A stretch of DNA of 64,000 nt from Jatrophihabitans telluris (lineage in GTDB: Bacteria; Actinomycetota; Actinomycetes; Mycobacteriales; Jatrophihabitantaceae): the NCBI RefSeq assembly GCF_023516435.1, contig NZ_CP097332.1, positions 806,001-870,000 on the forward strand. The letters run 5' to 3'. The translations under genes were made by a program, and so were the position numbers. Positions 17,772-25,956 of this stretch are shown in pieces (positions within the stretch are counted from its first letter, which is position 1; each line of letters starts with the position of its first letter). The notes under the pieces are model-generated. The model was not told the DNA's origin and did no database searches. It saw only the letters and a list, made by a program, of their open reading frames with translations.

Positions 17772-18290
17772 GTGGTGTGGTTCGTCGTGCTGGTGGTGGC
17801 TGTCGGCCTGGAGCGCCTGTGCGAGCTGGTCGTGTCAACGAGAAATCTGCGCTGGAGCCGCGAGCGATCAGGCTTCGAGGCCGGCGCGGGACACTACCCG
17901 TTCATGGTCGTGCTGCACACCGGGCTGTTGGTCGGGGCGCTGATCGAGGTGCTGCTGGCACACCGGCAGTTCCATCCGCTTCTCGGCTGGACGATGTTCG
18001 GCCTCGTGCTCGCCGGCCAGGCCCTGCGCTGGTGGTGCATCCGCGTGCTGGGACATCAGTGGAACACCCGCATCGTCGTGGTTCCCGGCGCCGAGCGGGT
18101 CACCGGCGGCCCGTATCGGTGGCTGTCGCACCCGAACTACGTGGCCGTGGTGGTGGAGGGATTCGCCTTGCCACTGGTACGTAGCGCCTGGATCACCGCG
18201 CTGGTCTTCACGGTGTTGAACGCGGCGCTGCTGACGGTGCGCATCCGCGCGGAAAACCTCGCCCTGCGCCAGTTGACGGCGGCGGCATGA
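17772..18290 (+). CDS. Isoprenylcysteine carboxyl methyltransferase-like membrane protein
   Basis: 172 aa from GTG 17772, just after the PKS stop; a TTG at 17760 would overlap the PKS gene by ten bases. It has four or five membrane helices and the ICMT C-terminal signature VTGGPYRWLSHPNYVAVVVEGFALP. In srs-type clusters the homologue (SrsB) O-methylates the alkylresorcinol at the membrane using S-adenosylmethionine. The tight spacing on both sides argues for a three-gene operon with the PKS and FAD genes. Confidence 0.87.
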   Translation: MVWFVVLVVAVGLERLCELVVSTRNLRWSRERSGFEAGAGHYPFMVVLHTGLLVGALIEVLLAHRQFHPLLGWTMFGLVLAGQALRWWCIRVLGHQWNTRIVVVPGAERVTGGPYRWLSHPNYVAVVVEGFALPLVRSAWITALVFTVLNAALLTVRIRAENLALRQLTAAA

Positions 18291-18300
18291 ATCGCGTCCC

Positions 18301-19326
18301 GTGATCGATCTCGCCGTCGTGGGTGGCGGTCCTGCCGGTCTGGCCACCGCGCTGCAGGCGCGGCGTGCCGGCCTGTCGGTGGTGGTGTTCGAACCGAGGC
18401 CCTCGCCGATCGACAAGGCGTGCGGTGAAGGTCTCATGCCCGGCGCCGTGGCCGATCTGCGGCACCTCGGCGTCCGCCCGGACGGTTTTCCCTTCTCCGG
18501 CATACGTTATCTGGATCGGACGCGCTCGGCGACGGCGCCTTTCCCGGGCGGTCGGCACGGACTCGGGGTGGCCCGGACCGAACTGCACCGCTGTCTGAGA
18601 GCCGCGGCTGAACGCGATGGCGTGCTGTGGCGGGACGAGCGGGTGGCCGGTGTGCTGCAGGACGCCGAGGGCGTGACGCTGGCCGGCATCCGGTCGCGCT
18701 ACGTGGTCGCCGCGGACGGCCTGCATTCGGCGATCCGGCGTGGGCTGGGCATGTCCGGTCCGGTCTCGACTCATCGGCGGTGGGGGATCCGGGCGCGTTT
18801 TGCCCTGCCACCGTGGGACGATCGGGTCCAGGTGCACTGGGCCGACGAGGGCGAGGCGTACGTGACGCCGTTGGCGGCGAACCTGGTCGGCGTCGCCGTA
18901 CTGACGGGGCGCCAACAGCCGTTTATCGAGCAACTGGAGCGGTTTCCGATGCTGCGGGAACGATTGGCCGACGCCGAGCACGACGAGCCTCGCGCGGCCG
19001 GTCCGTTGCGGCAGACGGTGACGGCGCGAACCAACGGCCGGGTTCTGCTCGTGGGTGATGCCGCCGGTTATGTGGACGCTTTGACGGGCGAGGGCCTGGC
19101 GATCGCGTTCCGATGCGCCGCTGCGGCCGTCGCCAGAATTGTCGAAGGGCGCCCGGCGAGGTACGAACACGACTACTTACGGATCACCCGGCGGTATCGC
19201 GCGATGACGCACACTCTGCTGGCGGCGGGACGGTCCGAGCGCGCGCGGCCGCTGATCGTCCCGGCGGCGACCAGGATGCCGTTCGTGTTCCGGCGTGCGG
19301 TGGCAGCGCTGGCCGCCAACGGCTGA
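18301..19326 (+). CDS. FAD-dependent monooxygenase
   Basis: 341-aa flavoprotein of the group A aromatic hydroxylase/geranylgeranyl reductase type. The FAD-binding GxGxxG is VGGGPAGLATALQARRAG at the N-terminus, CGEGLMPGA follows the family pattern, and VLLVGDAAGYVDALTGEGLAIAF is the GD motif that contacts the ribityl chain. It starts with GTG ten bases after the methyltransferase-like gene. By analogy with SrsC it would hydroxylate the phenolic-lipid ring, giving a hydroquinone or quinone. No signal peptide is seen. Confidence 0.9.
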   Translation: MIDLAVVGGGPAGLATALQARRAGLSVVVFEPRPSPIDKACGEGLMPGAVADLRHLGVRPDGFPFSGIRYLDRTRSATAPFPGGRHGLGVARTELHRCLRAAAERDGVLWRDERVAGVLQDAEGVTLAGIRSRYVVAADGLHSAIRRGLGMSGPVSTHRRWGIRARFALPPWDDRVQVHWADEGEAYVTPLAANLVGVAVLTGRQQPFIEQLERFPMLRERLADAEHDEPRAAGPLRQTVTARTNGRVLLVGDAAGYVDALTGEGLAIAFRCAAAAVARIVEGRPARYEHDYLRITRRYRAMTHTLLAAGRSERARPLIVPAATRMPFVFRRAVAALAANG

Positions 19327-19449
19327 TCCGGCCGGTCCGTCCGAGTTCGCGCGAAGGTCTTGCCCGCCGGGCTGAACGGTTGCACGCTTGAGGCACGGCG
19401 GTCTGCCGGTGGGTGCCGGTCCCCGCCCTGGTGGTGGGAGGTGCGCGCC

Positions 19450-19635
19450 ATGACCGAGTTCTTCGAGCCCGCGGAGCGCGACGTCGACGATCGGCGGATC
19501 GAGGTCGCCGAAGAGTACGAGCCGGCCCTGGAATCGCCCGAGGATTACGAGGCGAGCGGCGAGGCCGAGGCGATCCGTGGAACCGGTGACGAGATCGTCG
19601 AGCTTCCCGACGATGATCAGGTCCGGGCCGGCTAA
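19450..19635 (+). CDS. Small acidic hypothetical protein
   Basis: 61 aa, about one third Asp plus Glu, with almost no hydrophobic core (EFFEPAERDVDDRR, EIVELPDDDQVRAG). It has a strong ribosome-binding site GGGAGGTG about eight bases before the ATG at 19450, which is better than the longer frame starting upstream. It is probably intrinsically disordered. It follows the phenolic-lipid operon after 123 bases and precedes a GAF-ANTAR gene; no function is recognised. Confidence 0.6.
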   Translation: MTEFFEPAERDVDDRRIEVAEEYEPALESPEDYEASGEAEAIRGTGDEIVELPDDDQVRAG

Positions 19636-19789
19636 CACCTGTTTCAAGCAGCTTTCGCACGTCCCGGCATGGTGGTTCGGCCTCTGTGCATCCGCACAGA
19701 AAAGTGGTTAGGGTGATCGACGACCCCAACCGGGCACTCATCAAGCAATGGTGTCCGTCCGGCTGCCGTGTCATAGAAGGATGTCAACC

Positions 19790-20524
19790 ATGACCTCCCC
19801 GGAGATGCCCGGTCTCGACCTGGCCAAGACCTTTGCCGAGATCGCGCTCGACGTCAACTCGCAGGACGGCGTCGACAACACCCGTGCACGGATCATCGAC
19901 CTCGCGCAGAAGACGCTGAACTGTCGCCTGGCCGTCGTATGGCACCTCAACCCGTCCGGCAGCATGAAAGTCGACGCCGCCAGCGACCCGGAACTCGGCG
20001 ACCGGCTGGAGATGATCACGATCAAGCTCCAGCAGGGCGTTGCCTGGCAGTGCCTGCACGATCGACGGACCGTCACCTGCACGGACTTGAGCGTCGAGAC
20101 ACGATGGCCGCAGTACTGCGAGGCGCTGCTGGCGACCACGCCCATCCGTTCCGCCGTCGGCTACTCGCTGCACCTCGATACCGCCGACCTCGGGGCCCTG
20201 GTCCTGTACGCCGACTCGGCGGGGCACTTCACGCCGGATATGGTCGAGCTCGGCGGAGTCTTCGCCGCGCACTGCGCCCTGGCCCTGGACGACGCGTTCC
20301 ACTCGGACAAGGCCTCCAACCTCGCCGTGGCGCTGGCCACCAATCGGCGCATCGGCATGGCCATCGGCATCCTGATGGGTGAGCACAAGCTCTCCGAGCA
20401 GCACGCCTTCGACGTCATGCGCACGTCGTCACAGCGCCAGCACGTGAAACTGCACGATGTGGCCGAAGGCGTGATTCTCACCGGAGCGATGCCGACGTGG
20501 CCGGCGAAGGTCGAGCACGACTGA
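19790..20524 (+). CDS. GAF and ANTAR domain protein (RNA-binding antiterminator)
   Basis: 244 aa. Residues about 10-165 form a GAF sensor domain (VDNTRARIIDLAQKTLNC, WQCLHDRRTVTCTDL). Residues about 175-235 form an ANTAR helical bundle (ALATNRRIGMAIGILMGEHKLSEQHAFDVMR), which binds paired RNA stem-loops and blocks transcription termination. The ATG at 19790 is preferred because AGAAGG lies nine bases upstream. A paralogue lies at 21172. The ligand and target RNAs are unknown. Confidence 0.9.
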   Translation: MTSPEMPGLDLAKTFAEIALDVNSQDGVDNTRARIIDLAQKTLNCRLAVVWHLNPSGSMKVDAASDPELGDRLEMITIKLQQGVAWQCLHDRRTVTCTDLSVETRWPQYCEALLATTPIRSAVGYSLHLDTADLGALVLYADSAGHFTPDMVELGGVFAAHCALALDDAFHSDKASNLAVALATNRRIGMAIGILMGEHKLSEQHAFDVMRTSSQRQHVKLHDVAEGVILTGAMPTWPAKVEHD

Positions 20525-20525
20525 A

Positions 20526-20960
20526 CTACAGCCGCGCGATGACCTCGGTCAGCTGCTTCTCGGTTGCGTTGCCCAGATGCTCGAATTCCAGCTTCATGAC
20601 CGGCGCACCGAGCTTGGCCGCGCCGTGCAGGTCGATCGTCGCGCTGTAGGTGATCTGCGCTGCGGCATCACCAGCGGGTTCCACGCGGATGTCGTCGGTC
20701 GAGGTGGCGGTCTCGTTCTCTCCGACGAAGACGAGGTGACCGGGTTCGAGCGTGTCCAGCCGATAGGTCAGTTCAGTGGTGCGGCCGAGCACCTTGGAGA
20801 CGTTGAGCCAGCTGGACCCGACCTGGATCGGGCCGGCGCCGATACGCGTGCACTCCTGCGTTCCCGGGTCCCATTCGACCGCGTTCCCGAAATCCTTGAG
20901 GTACTCCACGACTACGCCGACCGGCTTGTCGACGGTGAATGTTCGGCTTACGTGCACCAT
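20526..20960 (-). CDS. SRPBCC-family protein (polyketide cyclase/dehydrase-like)
   Basis: 144-aa helix-grip fold protein. Diagnostic segments are HVSRTFTVDKPVGVVVEYLKDF at the start, NAVEWDPGTQECTRIG, the central strand run and the final helix KLEFEHLGNATEKQLTEVI. It may bind a hydrophobic molecule. The ATG at 20960 fits the family N-terminus; the upstream extension is not conserved in style. It is convergent with the first GAF-ANTAR gene (one base between stops) and divergent from the second. Confidence 0.8.
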   Translation of the reverse strand: MVHVSRTFTVDKPVGVVVEYLKDFGNAVEWDPGTQECTRIGAGPIQVGSSWLNVSKVLGRTTELTYRLDTLEPGHLVFVGENETATSTDDIRVEPAGDAAAQITYSATIDLHGAAKLGAPVMKLEFEHLGNATEKQLTEVIARL

Positions 20961-21171
20961 GTCTGCTCCGCGTGCTGTGAAGATCTGGCATGACCGTTTC
21001 AGCCGTCCCCAGTGTAGGTGCTTGCATCGAAGCATGTTGCGCTGCAGGGGCGGCGCATGGGATTGGTCTTGATGAGGTCGTAACCCAGCTGCCTTGACCG
21101 TGCTCTAGAGTCTGCTCAGGTCTAGTAGAAGGCCGCTGTTCCTGGCGTCCATCTCGAGAGGCCTTATCCGG

Positions 21172-21912
21172 ATGACCCCATCCGATCCCAGCGACGGCGC
21201 GCGCCTGTTCGCCCAGATCGCCCGTGACCTTTTCGCGCTGGCGAGTCTGACGCAGGTGCGGAACCGGATCGTACGGCTGGCCGTCGAATTGCTCGGCGCG
21301 GACGTAGCGACCGTTTGGATGCCCGCTCACTCGGGCGGCGTTGCGTCCATTCGCGCTGTGGCCTCGACCGATCCGCCGCGGGCGAGCCAGTTTGCCGAGG
21401 TCATGAGCCGCCTGCACGAGGGTCTGGCCTGGGACTGTCTGCAGTTGCGGGTCACCATGTCGGTAGTAGATACCCGTACCGACTCGCGATGGCCGAACCT
21501 CTCGGCGTACCTGGAGCACCAGCCGGCCCCCGCGCTGTTGTCGGTGGCGGGATTCTCGCTCGACGTCGGCGAGCGCAACCTCGGCGCGCTGACGCTGGCG
21601 TCCAGCACGGCCGATTTCTTCACCGACCACGGGATGCTCGTCGCCTCAGTCCTGGCCGAGCATGCGGCGATCAGCCTTGACGCCATCGGACGGGCTGAGA
21701 AGATCACCAACCTGCAGCGGGCCATGGAGTCCAACAAGCGGATCGGCATTGCGCTGGGCGTACTCATGCATTCGTTGGGTGTGGACGAACTGCACGCGTT
21801 CAGCCTGTTGCGGTCGGCGTCGCAAGCCAGCCACCGCAAGCTGTTCGAGGTTGCCGAGGAGGTGATCCTCACCGGTGCCCCGCCACAGCTGCCCAGCCGT
21901 CGACCCCGCTGA
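21172..21912 (+). CDS. GAF and ANTAR domain protein, paralogue
   Basis: 246 aa with the same layout as the gene at 19790: an N-terminal GAF domain (LTQVRNRIVRLAVELLGADVATVWMP) and a C-terminal ANTAR domain (NLQRAMESNKRIGIALGVLMHSLGVDELHAFSLLRSAS). The WDCLQLRVTMSVVDTRTDSRWP segment parallels the paralogue. The pair looks like an old duplication with the SRPBCC gene between them. A 211-base region before the start could hold the promoter and a leader RNA. Confidence 0.9.
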   Translation: MTPSDPSDGARLFAQIARDLFALASLTQVRNRIVRLAVELLGADVATVWMPAHSGGVASIRAVASTDPPRASQFAEVMSRLHEGLAWDCLQLRVTMSVVDTRTDSRWPNLSAYLEHQPAPALLSVAGFSLDVGERNLGALTLASSTADFFTDHGMLVASVLAEHAAISLDAIGRAEKITNLQRAMESNKRIGIALGVLMHSLGVDELHAFSLLRSASQASHRKLFEVAEEVILTGAPPQLPSRRPR

Positions 21913-21922
21913 GTATGAGCGG

Positions 21923-22255
21923 TCAGTGGCGCGGCGCGTACATGATCACCGCCACCCCGACCAGGCAGATGCCGGCGCCGATGAGGTCGGTACGGGCGGG
22001 ACGTAGCCCGTCGAAGACGACGCCCCACACAAGGGACCCGGCAACGAAGACCCCGCCGTAGGCGGCCAGTACCCGGCCGAAGGCGGCATCCGGCTGGGCG
22101 GTAGCGACGAAGCCGTACGCAGCCAGCGCGAGCACTCCACCGACGGCGAGCCACCAGGGACGATGGTCGCGAACCGCCTGCCAGATGAGCCAACACCCAC
22201 CTATCTCGGCCCCGGCGGCGAGGATGAAGAGCAGAACCGAACGGGCGACCGTCAT
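21923..22255 (-). CDS. YnfA family membrane protein
   Basis: 110-aa protein with four transmembrane helices. It matches the YnfA/UPF0060 family, distant relatives of small multidrug resistance transporters: [18 protein letters not shown] in helix 1 carries the conserved glutamate, and [21 protein letters not shown] in helix 3 is the family signature. The ATG at 22255 is used; upstream codons in frame run into an unrelated region. It is convergent with the second GAF-ANTAR gene. The substrate is unknown. Confidence 0.88.
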   Translation of the reverse strand: MTVARSVLLFILAAGAEIGGCWLIWQAVRDHRPWWLAVGGVLALAAYGFVATAQPDAAFGRVLAAYGGVFVAGSLVWGVVFDGLRPARTDLIGAGICLVGVAVIMYAPRH

Positions 22256-22436
22256 GGGCCCCACGCTAGCGCCTGGAATCTGGAGCAACTCCTTCGACGC
22301 GGCAAAGGCTTTCAGGACAGCAGGTTTGGTCGGTTCCACGCTAGTGTCGGCCCAAGTCCCATCGGGGCAGATTCTCCTCCTCGCCGACCGACAAGGCTCC
22401 GTGCCGTTCTCGGTCGTCTCCGAAAGGTTGTCCCTG

Positions 22437-23045
22437 GTGGCTGAAACCCGTGTCAGATTCGCGGTGCTGGTCGGAGTTGCGCTGCTCGGACTGGTGTTCT
22501 GGGCCGGTCCTGCCCAGGCAACCGTCGCCCCGGCCGCGGCACCCGCACCGGCCAAGAAGGCGTCGATGTTGACGATCACGAAGTCCCGTTCGATCACGCC
22601 GGGCACGTCGCTCCGGATTCTTACCCACCTGCGCGTCAAGGCCAGCACGAAGCCGATTGCGAATACCAAGGTCACCCTGCTGTACAGCCACGCCCAGAAC
22701 GGTCCGTTCCACGGCCTGAAGGACGCTCGCACGAGCAGCAACGGTGGGACGAGCGTGGGAGTGCGCCCCAGTCGCACCACCTGGTTCATCTGGAAGTTCG
22801 CCGGCAACGCCAAGTACGCCGGAGCCCGTAGCGTGAAGATCAAGATCACCGTGACCAAGCCGGCCCCCAGCCCGGCCCCTCAGAACTGCACGCCGGGGTA
22901 CTCACCCTGCATCCCGCCCGGACCGGACGTCGACTGTGCCGGCGGATCAGGCAACGGCCCGCGCTACGTCACCGGGCCGATCTACGTAACCGGGAGCGAC
23001 CCCTACGGTCTGGACCGGGACGGCAACGGAGTCGGCTGCCAGTAG
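22437..23045 (+). CDS. Secreted protein with C-terminal Excalibur-like motif
   Basis: 202 aa from GTG 22437, preceded by AAAGG. A signal peptide spans about residues 1-27 (hydrophobic [15 protein letters not shown], then PAQA cleavage). A beta-rich middle domain with [15 protein letters not shown] resembles secreted surface modules. The C-terminus (about residues 170-202) carries two cysteines and [13 protein letters not shown], an Excalibur-type calcium-binding motif. The protein is probably exported to the cell envelope. The function is unknown. Confidence 0.75.
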   Translation: MAETRVRFAVLVGVALLGLVFWAGPAQATVAPAAAPAPAKKASMLTITKSRSITPGTSLRILTHLRVKASTKPIANTKVTLLYSHAQNGPFHGLKDARTSSNGGTSVGVRPSRTTWFIWKFAGNAKYAGARSVKIKITVTKPAPSPAPQNCTPGYSPCIPPGPDVDCAGGSGNGPRYVTGPIYVTGSDPYGLDRDGNGVGCQ

Positions 23046-23062
23046 GCCCTGCGGCGCTTGGC

Positions 23063-23272
23063 TCATTGCCACCACTGTGCGGACCGGGTGTCGTCCACGT
23101 GGGGCGGCTTGTGCCAGACGGCGCCACAGGTCTGGCAGGTGACCGTCCGGTGCCCCGAGCGTCCGGGCTGACACGCGCAGGGCAGCCAAGCGATCAGGAC
23201 GTTCGGCGGGATCAGGCGGTGGCCGTTACGGCAGATGTTGGGGAGCCACTCGCCGTCCCGCTTCGAACTCAT
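23063..23272 (-). CDS. Small cysteine-rich (zinc-ribbon-like) protein
   Basis: 69 aa. Potential metal ligands are CRNGH, PCACQPGRSGH and TCQTCGAVWH, giving six cysteines or histidines arranged in pairs as in treble-clef or ribbon folds. The Trp-rich ends (DGEWLPN, AQWWQ) are unusual. It lies directly downstream of the Excalibur-motif gene in convergent orientation, with 17 bases between. Nothing indicates the partner, and the role is unknown. Confidence 0.6.
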   Translation of the reverse strand: MSSKRDGEWLPNICRNGHRLIPPNVLIAWLPCACQPGRSGHRTVTCQTCGAVWHKPPHVDDTRSAQWWQ

Positions 23273-23330
23273 GTTCGAATGCTAGCCGGGTAGATCAGGA
23301 GCCGCGTCCATCCGCGCGTCGGCCCAGGGT

Positions 23331-23636
23331 TCAGGCCCAACTCTGTTCGAGCAGAGCTCCGGTCGCGTGCAGGACGTCGAGGCGGTGTACTTCGGGTTCA
23401 CCGGACGGGCGCTGTCCGCCGAAGGCGGCGTTGACCGCGGGGTGGATGCGTTCCTCGAAGGCGTTCGCGCACGACTGTTCGGAGTCCCAGACGTCGATGT
23501 AGCGCAGTCGGCCGTCGGGCTGGCGAACGCACAGGTGCAGCAGCTGTCCGGTCATCGGCTCCGGGCCGAGTTCGCCGATGACGCGGCGGTAGAGATCCTC
23601 ACCGATCGGCACATCCTGGATGTAGGCGTAGACCAT
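23331..23636 (-). CDS. Small dimeric alpha-beta barrel-like protein
   Basis: 101 aa. The pattern VYAYIQDVPIGEDLYRRVIGELG, LLHLCVRQPDGRLRYIDVWDSEQSCANAFEERIHPAV fits the ferredoxin-like ABM fold seen in small heme- or polyketide-monooxygenase-like proteins. The ATG at 23636 is used because in-frame upstream codons overlap the operator and the divergent regulator gene. It is divergent from a TetR gene that has a palindromic site next to it, so it is probably the regulated target. Catalytic residues cannot be assigned. Confidence 0.7.
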   Translation of the reverse strand: MVYAYIQDVPIGEDLYRRVIGELGPEPMTGQLLHLCVRQPDGRLRYIDVWDSEQSCANAFEERIHPAVNAAFGGQRPSGEPEVHRLDVLHATGALLEQSWA

Positions 23637-23658
23637 GACACGGCCCCCTGATATATTG

Positions 23659-23677
23659 ATCCGAACGGTATTCGGAT
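23659..23677. promoter_or_regulatory. Candidate TetR operator
   Basis: ATCCGAA and TTCGGAT form perfect 7-base arms around CGGTA, 23 bases from the small-protein start and 23 bases before the likely TetR ATG at 23700. An AT-rich ATATATT just to the left may be part of a leftward -10 region. The position between two divergent genes fits joint repression. Confidence 0.7.
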
Positions 23678-23699
23678 GAATAAGGGGACAGTACGGCTG

Positions 23700-24383
23700 A
23701 TGGGTGAGGGCGTCAAGGCGCGGCCGACGCGCAAGCGCAGCTATCACTCGCCGCGTCGTGCGGAACAAGCTGCGCAGACTCGCCGCGCAGTGCTCGCCGC
23801 TGCGCGAGATCTGTTCGTGAGCAAGGGGTATGCGGCCACGACCATCGCCGATATCGCCGGCCACGCCCAGGTCGCTGCCGACACCATCTACGCGACGGTT
23901 GGTCGCAAGCCGGCATTGCTTCGAGAGCTCGTCGAGGCGGCGATCTCAGGCACCGATCACGCGGTGCCCGCCGATGAGCGCGACTACGTCAGCCGGATCG
24001 CGGCCGCTCCCGCTGCCGTCGACAAGCTCACCATCTACGCCCACGCGATCGCGGCGATCCAGCAACGGTTGGCGCCGGTGTTTCTCGCCCTGCGCGATGC
24101 CGCCGCAACTGACCCGGACTGCGGCGCTCTGTGGGAGGAGATCGCACAACGTCGGGCAGCCAACATGCGCCGTTTCGCGGCCGACCTGCGTGGTACCGGG
24201 GAGGTCCGTGACGACCTCACCGACGATCAGGTCGCGGACGTCATCTGGAGCATGAATGCCGCCGAATACTGGGACCTTCTCGTGCGCGAGCGTGCCTGGA
24301 GTCCCGACCAGTTCGCCGCTTGGCTGACCGATGCGTGGATTCGGCTTCTCCTCAAGACATCCCCGGGCACGGCGCCGGATTGA
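23700..24383 (+). CDS. TetR family transcriptional regulator
   Basis: 227 aa from ATG 23700; an ATG at 23676 would lie inside the palindromic operator and lacks a ribosome-binding site. The HTH (about residues 25-70) reads RRAVLAAARDLFVSKGYAATTIADIAGHAQVAADTIYATVG with the usual YATVG contact region. The ligand-binding half is generic. It is divergent from the 101-aa barrel gene, which is the likely target. Confidence 0.9.
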   Translation: MGEGVKARPTRKRSYHSPRRAEQAAQTRRAVLAAARDLFVSKGYAATTIADIAGHAQVAADTIYATVGRKPALLRELVEAAISGTDHAVPADERDYVSRIAAAPAAVDKLTIYAHAIAAIQQRLAPVFLALRDAAATDPDCGALWEEIAQRRAANMRRFAADLRGTGEVRDDLTDDQVADVIWSMNAAEYWDLLVRERAWSPDQFAAWLTDAWIRLLLKTSPGTAPD

Positions 24384-24459
24384 CTAGTTGAACCTCGATC
24401 GCCCTGAGGCCGTGGGCTGGTGAGGGTTGGTCCGATGCACCGCCGGGTAAGACCCCGCT

Positions 24460-25050
24460 ATGACGAAGTCTTCCGATGCGGCCCTGATCATCCGCGTGTC
24501 AGGGCGACGCCAGCGCCCGCAGTTTCTCGTAATCGGATGCTTCCTGCTCGCCTACGTCGGATACACCGTGTTCGGCCGGACGCGATGGCTCGGGATCGTC
24601 GGAATCACCGTGTTCGCCGCGGCGTTGATCATCGGAGCCATAGGGCTGATCCTCGGACGTCGTCATGGCTGGGAAATGCGGATAGATGCCGAGGGAGTCA
24701 CTGCTCGGGGCCAGCGCACGGCCCGATGGGACGAAATCGCAGGGGTTCGTGTGACCTCCCTCTTTCCCGCGGCGCCCTTCAACCGTCCGGCAACGCAGAT
24801 GGCGGCATTTCTCCCGGCCCCCGGTCGGCAATTGCCGCCAGGGCCATCGGTACCTACCCGGGGCCCGCTCGGCCGAATCGGTGGCCGCGTGCGACGTCGG
24901 AAATACCGCTCGGACCTGATCCTTCTTCTGTCGTCGACGGACGCTGATCTCGGCAGCCTGACCGCAGCCGTCGAGCGCTTCGGGCAGAAGCAGGTCGTCG
25001 TCGTCCCGGCTGCAGGAAAGCGGATATGGCGTCGATTCACAGGCCGTTGA
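24460..25050 (+). CDS. Hypothetical membrane protein with PH-like domain
   Basis: 196 aa. Two transmembrane helices occupy about residues 20-65 (FLVIGCFLLAYVGYTVF and LGIVGITVFAAALIIGAIG). A cytosolic segment follows with WEMRIDAEGVTARGQRTARWDEIAGVRVTS, the strand pattern of bacterial PH domains. The loop in the middle is Pro/Gly-rich. It is a single gene between the TetR gene and 265 non-coding bases. The function is unknown. Confidence 0.65.
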   Translation: MTKSSDAALIIRVSGRRQRPQFLVIGCFLLAYVGYTVFGRTRWLGIVGITVFAAALIIGAIGLILGRRHGWEMRIDAEGVTARGQRTARWDEIAGVRVTSLFPAAPFNRPATQMAAFLPAPGRQLPPGPSVPTRGPLGRIGGRVRRRKYRSDLILLLSSTDADLGSLTAAVERFGQKQVVVVPAAGKRIWRRFTGR

Positions 25051-25315
25051 TTGCCTGCCGATCATCGTCGTTGGTGTTGTGTACTCGGTCCGCGAGCGGC
25101 GTTCGGCGTCGACGCGCGATCGTCGCCGACCGTGGCTCGGGCCAACGTGGCTGCTCTCGAAAGTGGCGACCGCCCTGGGGCGGCGTGAGAAATGACGACT
25201 CTTCTCGTCGCCACAGACGGCGTGCCGTTGCCGACACCGATGCAGGGTAGGCGCAGAGGTCTTCGTTTCCAGCCGGCCAGGATTCAGCGAGGGTCCACTC
25301 CGCTCCCAGGGTCTG

Positions 25316-25828
25316 TTAAGGGTGTCCGATCGCGGCGTAGAGCGATGCCGCCCGCTGGGCTGGATCGCCGCTGCGCCGCTTGATGATCTGCAGCACGAGC
25401 AGGATCACTGCGGGGACGAAGGAAAGAAGCCACCATGCGCTTCCACGGAAGGCAGCAACGACGGGTACCAGCAACAGCATGAAACCGGCGATCGGCAGGG
25501 CCACTCGATCCGCACCCCAGCTGCTGGCCGATCGATTGAGTCGGTCCAATGCGACTTGGTCGAGGTCGGGACGGCCCGTGGGCACGCCGGTACTCATGCT
25601 CGTCCGAACGAGTGCGCGCTCGGTGGGAGCGAGCTTCCAGAACCTGCGATCTCTGACGTAGCTGGCAATGTAGACGCCCACAATGCCGAAAGAGGCGCCG
25701 ATGCTCGGATGTTTCGGGCCGAACAATGCGACAGAAATCGCCATCGTGACCGGGACTGCGAGAAGCAGAAGCAGCAGGTTGGCTGGCCAGAACCCTCGGC
25801 GCTGCCACGATGAGCGAACTGTCGACAT
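25316..25828 (-). CDS. Hypothetical integral membrane protein
   Basis: 170 aa from ATG 25828, with AAGAAGG seven bases upstream. Four hydrophobic helices can be seen: NLLLLLLAVPVTMAISVAL, IGASFGIVGVYIASYV, ALPIAGFMLLLVPVVAAF and WLLSFVPAVILLVLQII. The central loop is charged. The frame is open far upstream, but only this start has a ribosome-binding site. It follows the GH3 gene on the same strand after 128 bases. No family is recognised. Confidence 0.55.
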   Translation of the reverse strand: MSTVRSSWQRRGFWPANLLLLLLAVPVTMAISVALFGPKHPSIGASFGIVGVYIASYVRDRRFWKLAPTERALVRTSMSTGVPTGRPDLDQVALDRLNRSASSWGADRVALPIAGFMLLLVPVVAAFRGSAWWLLSFVPAVILLVLQIIKRRSGDPAQRAASLYAAIGHP

Positions 25829-25956
25829 CCAGGACCTTCTTTGTAGCGAACGTGGCTGGGGCGGCTTGGCGATACGTACGGATCCGTGGCTCGACTTCGG
25901 GCCCACCGGGTTCGTCGTCCCGATCGCGGACGAGCGGGCCGTACGAGCAGCTCCGA

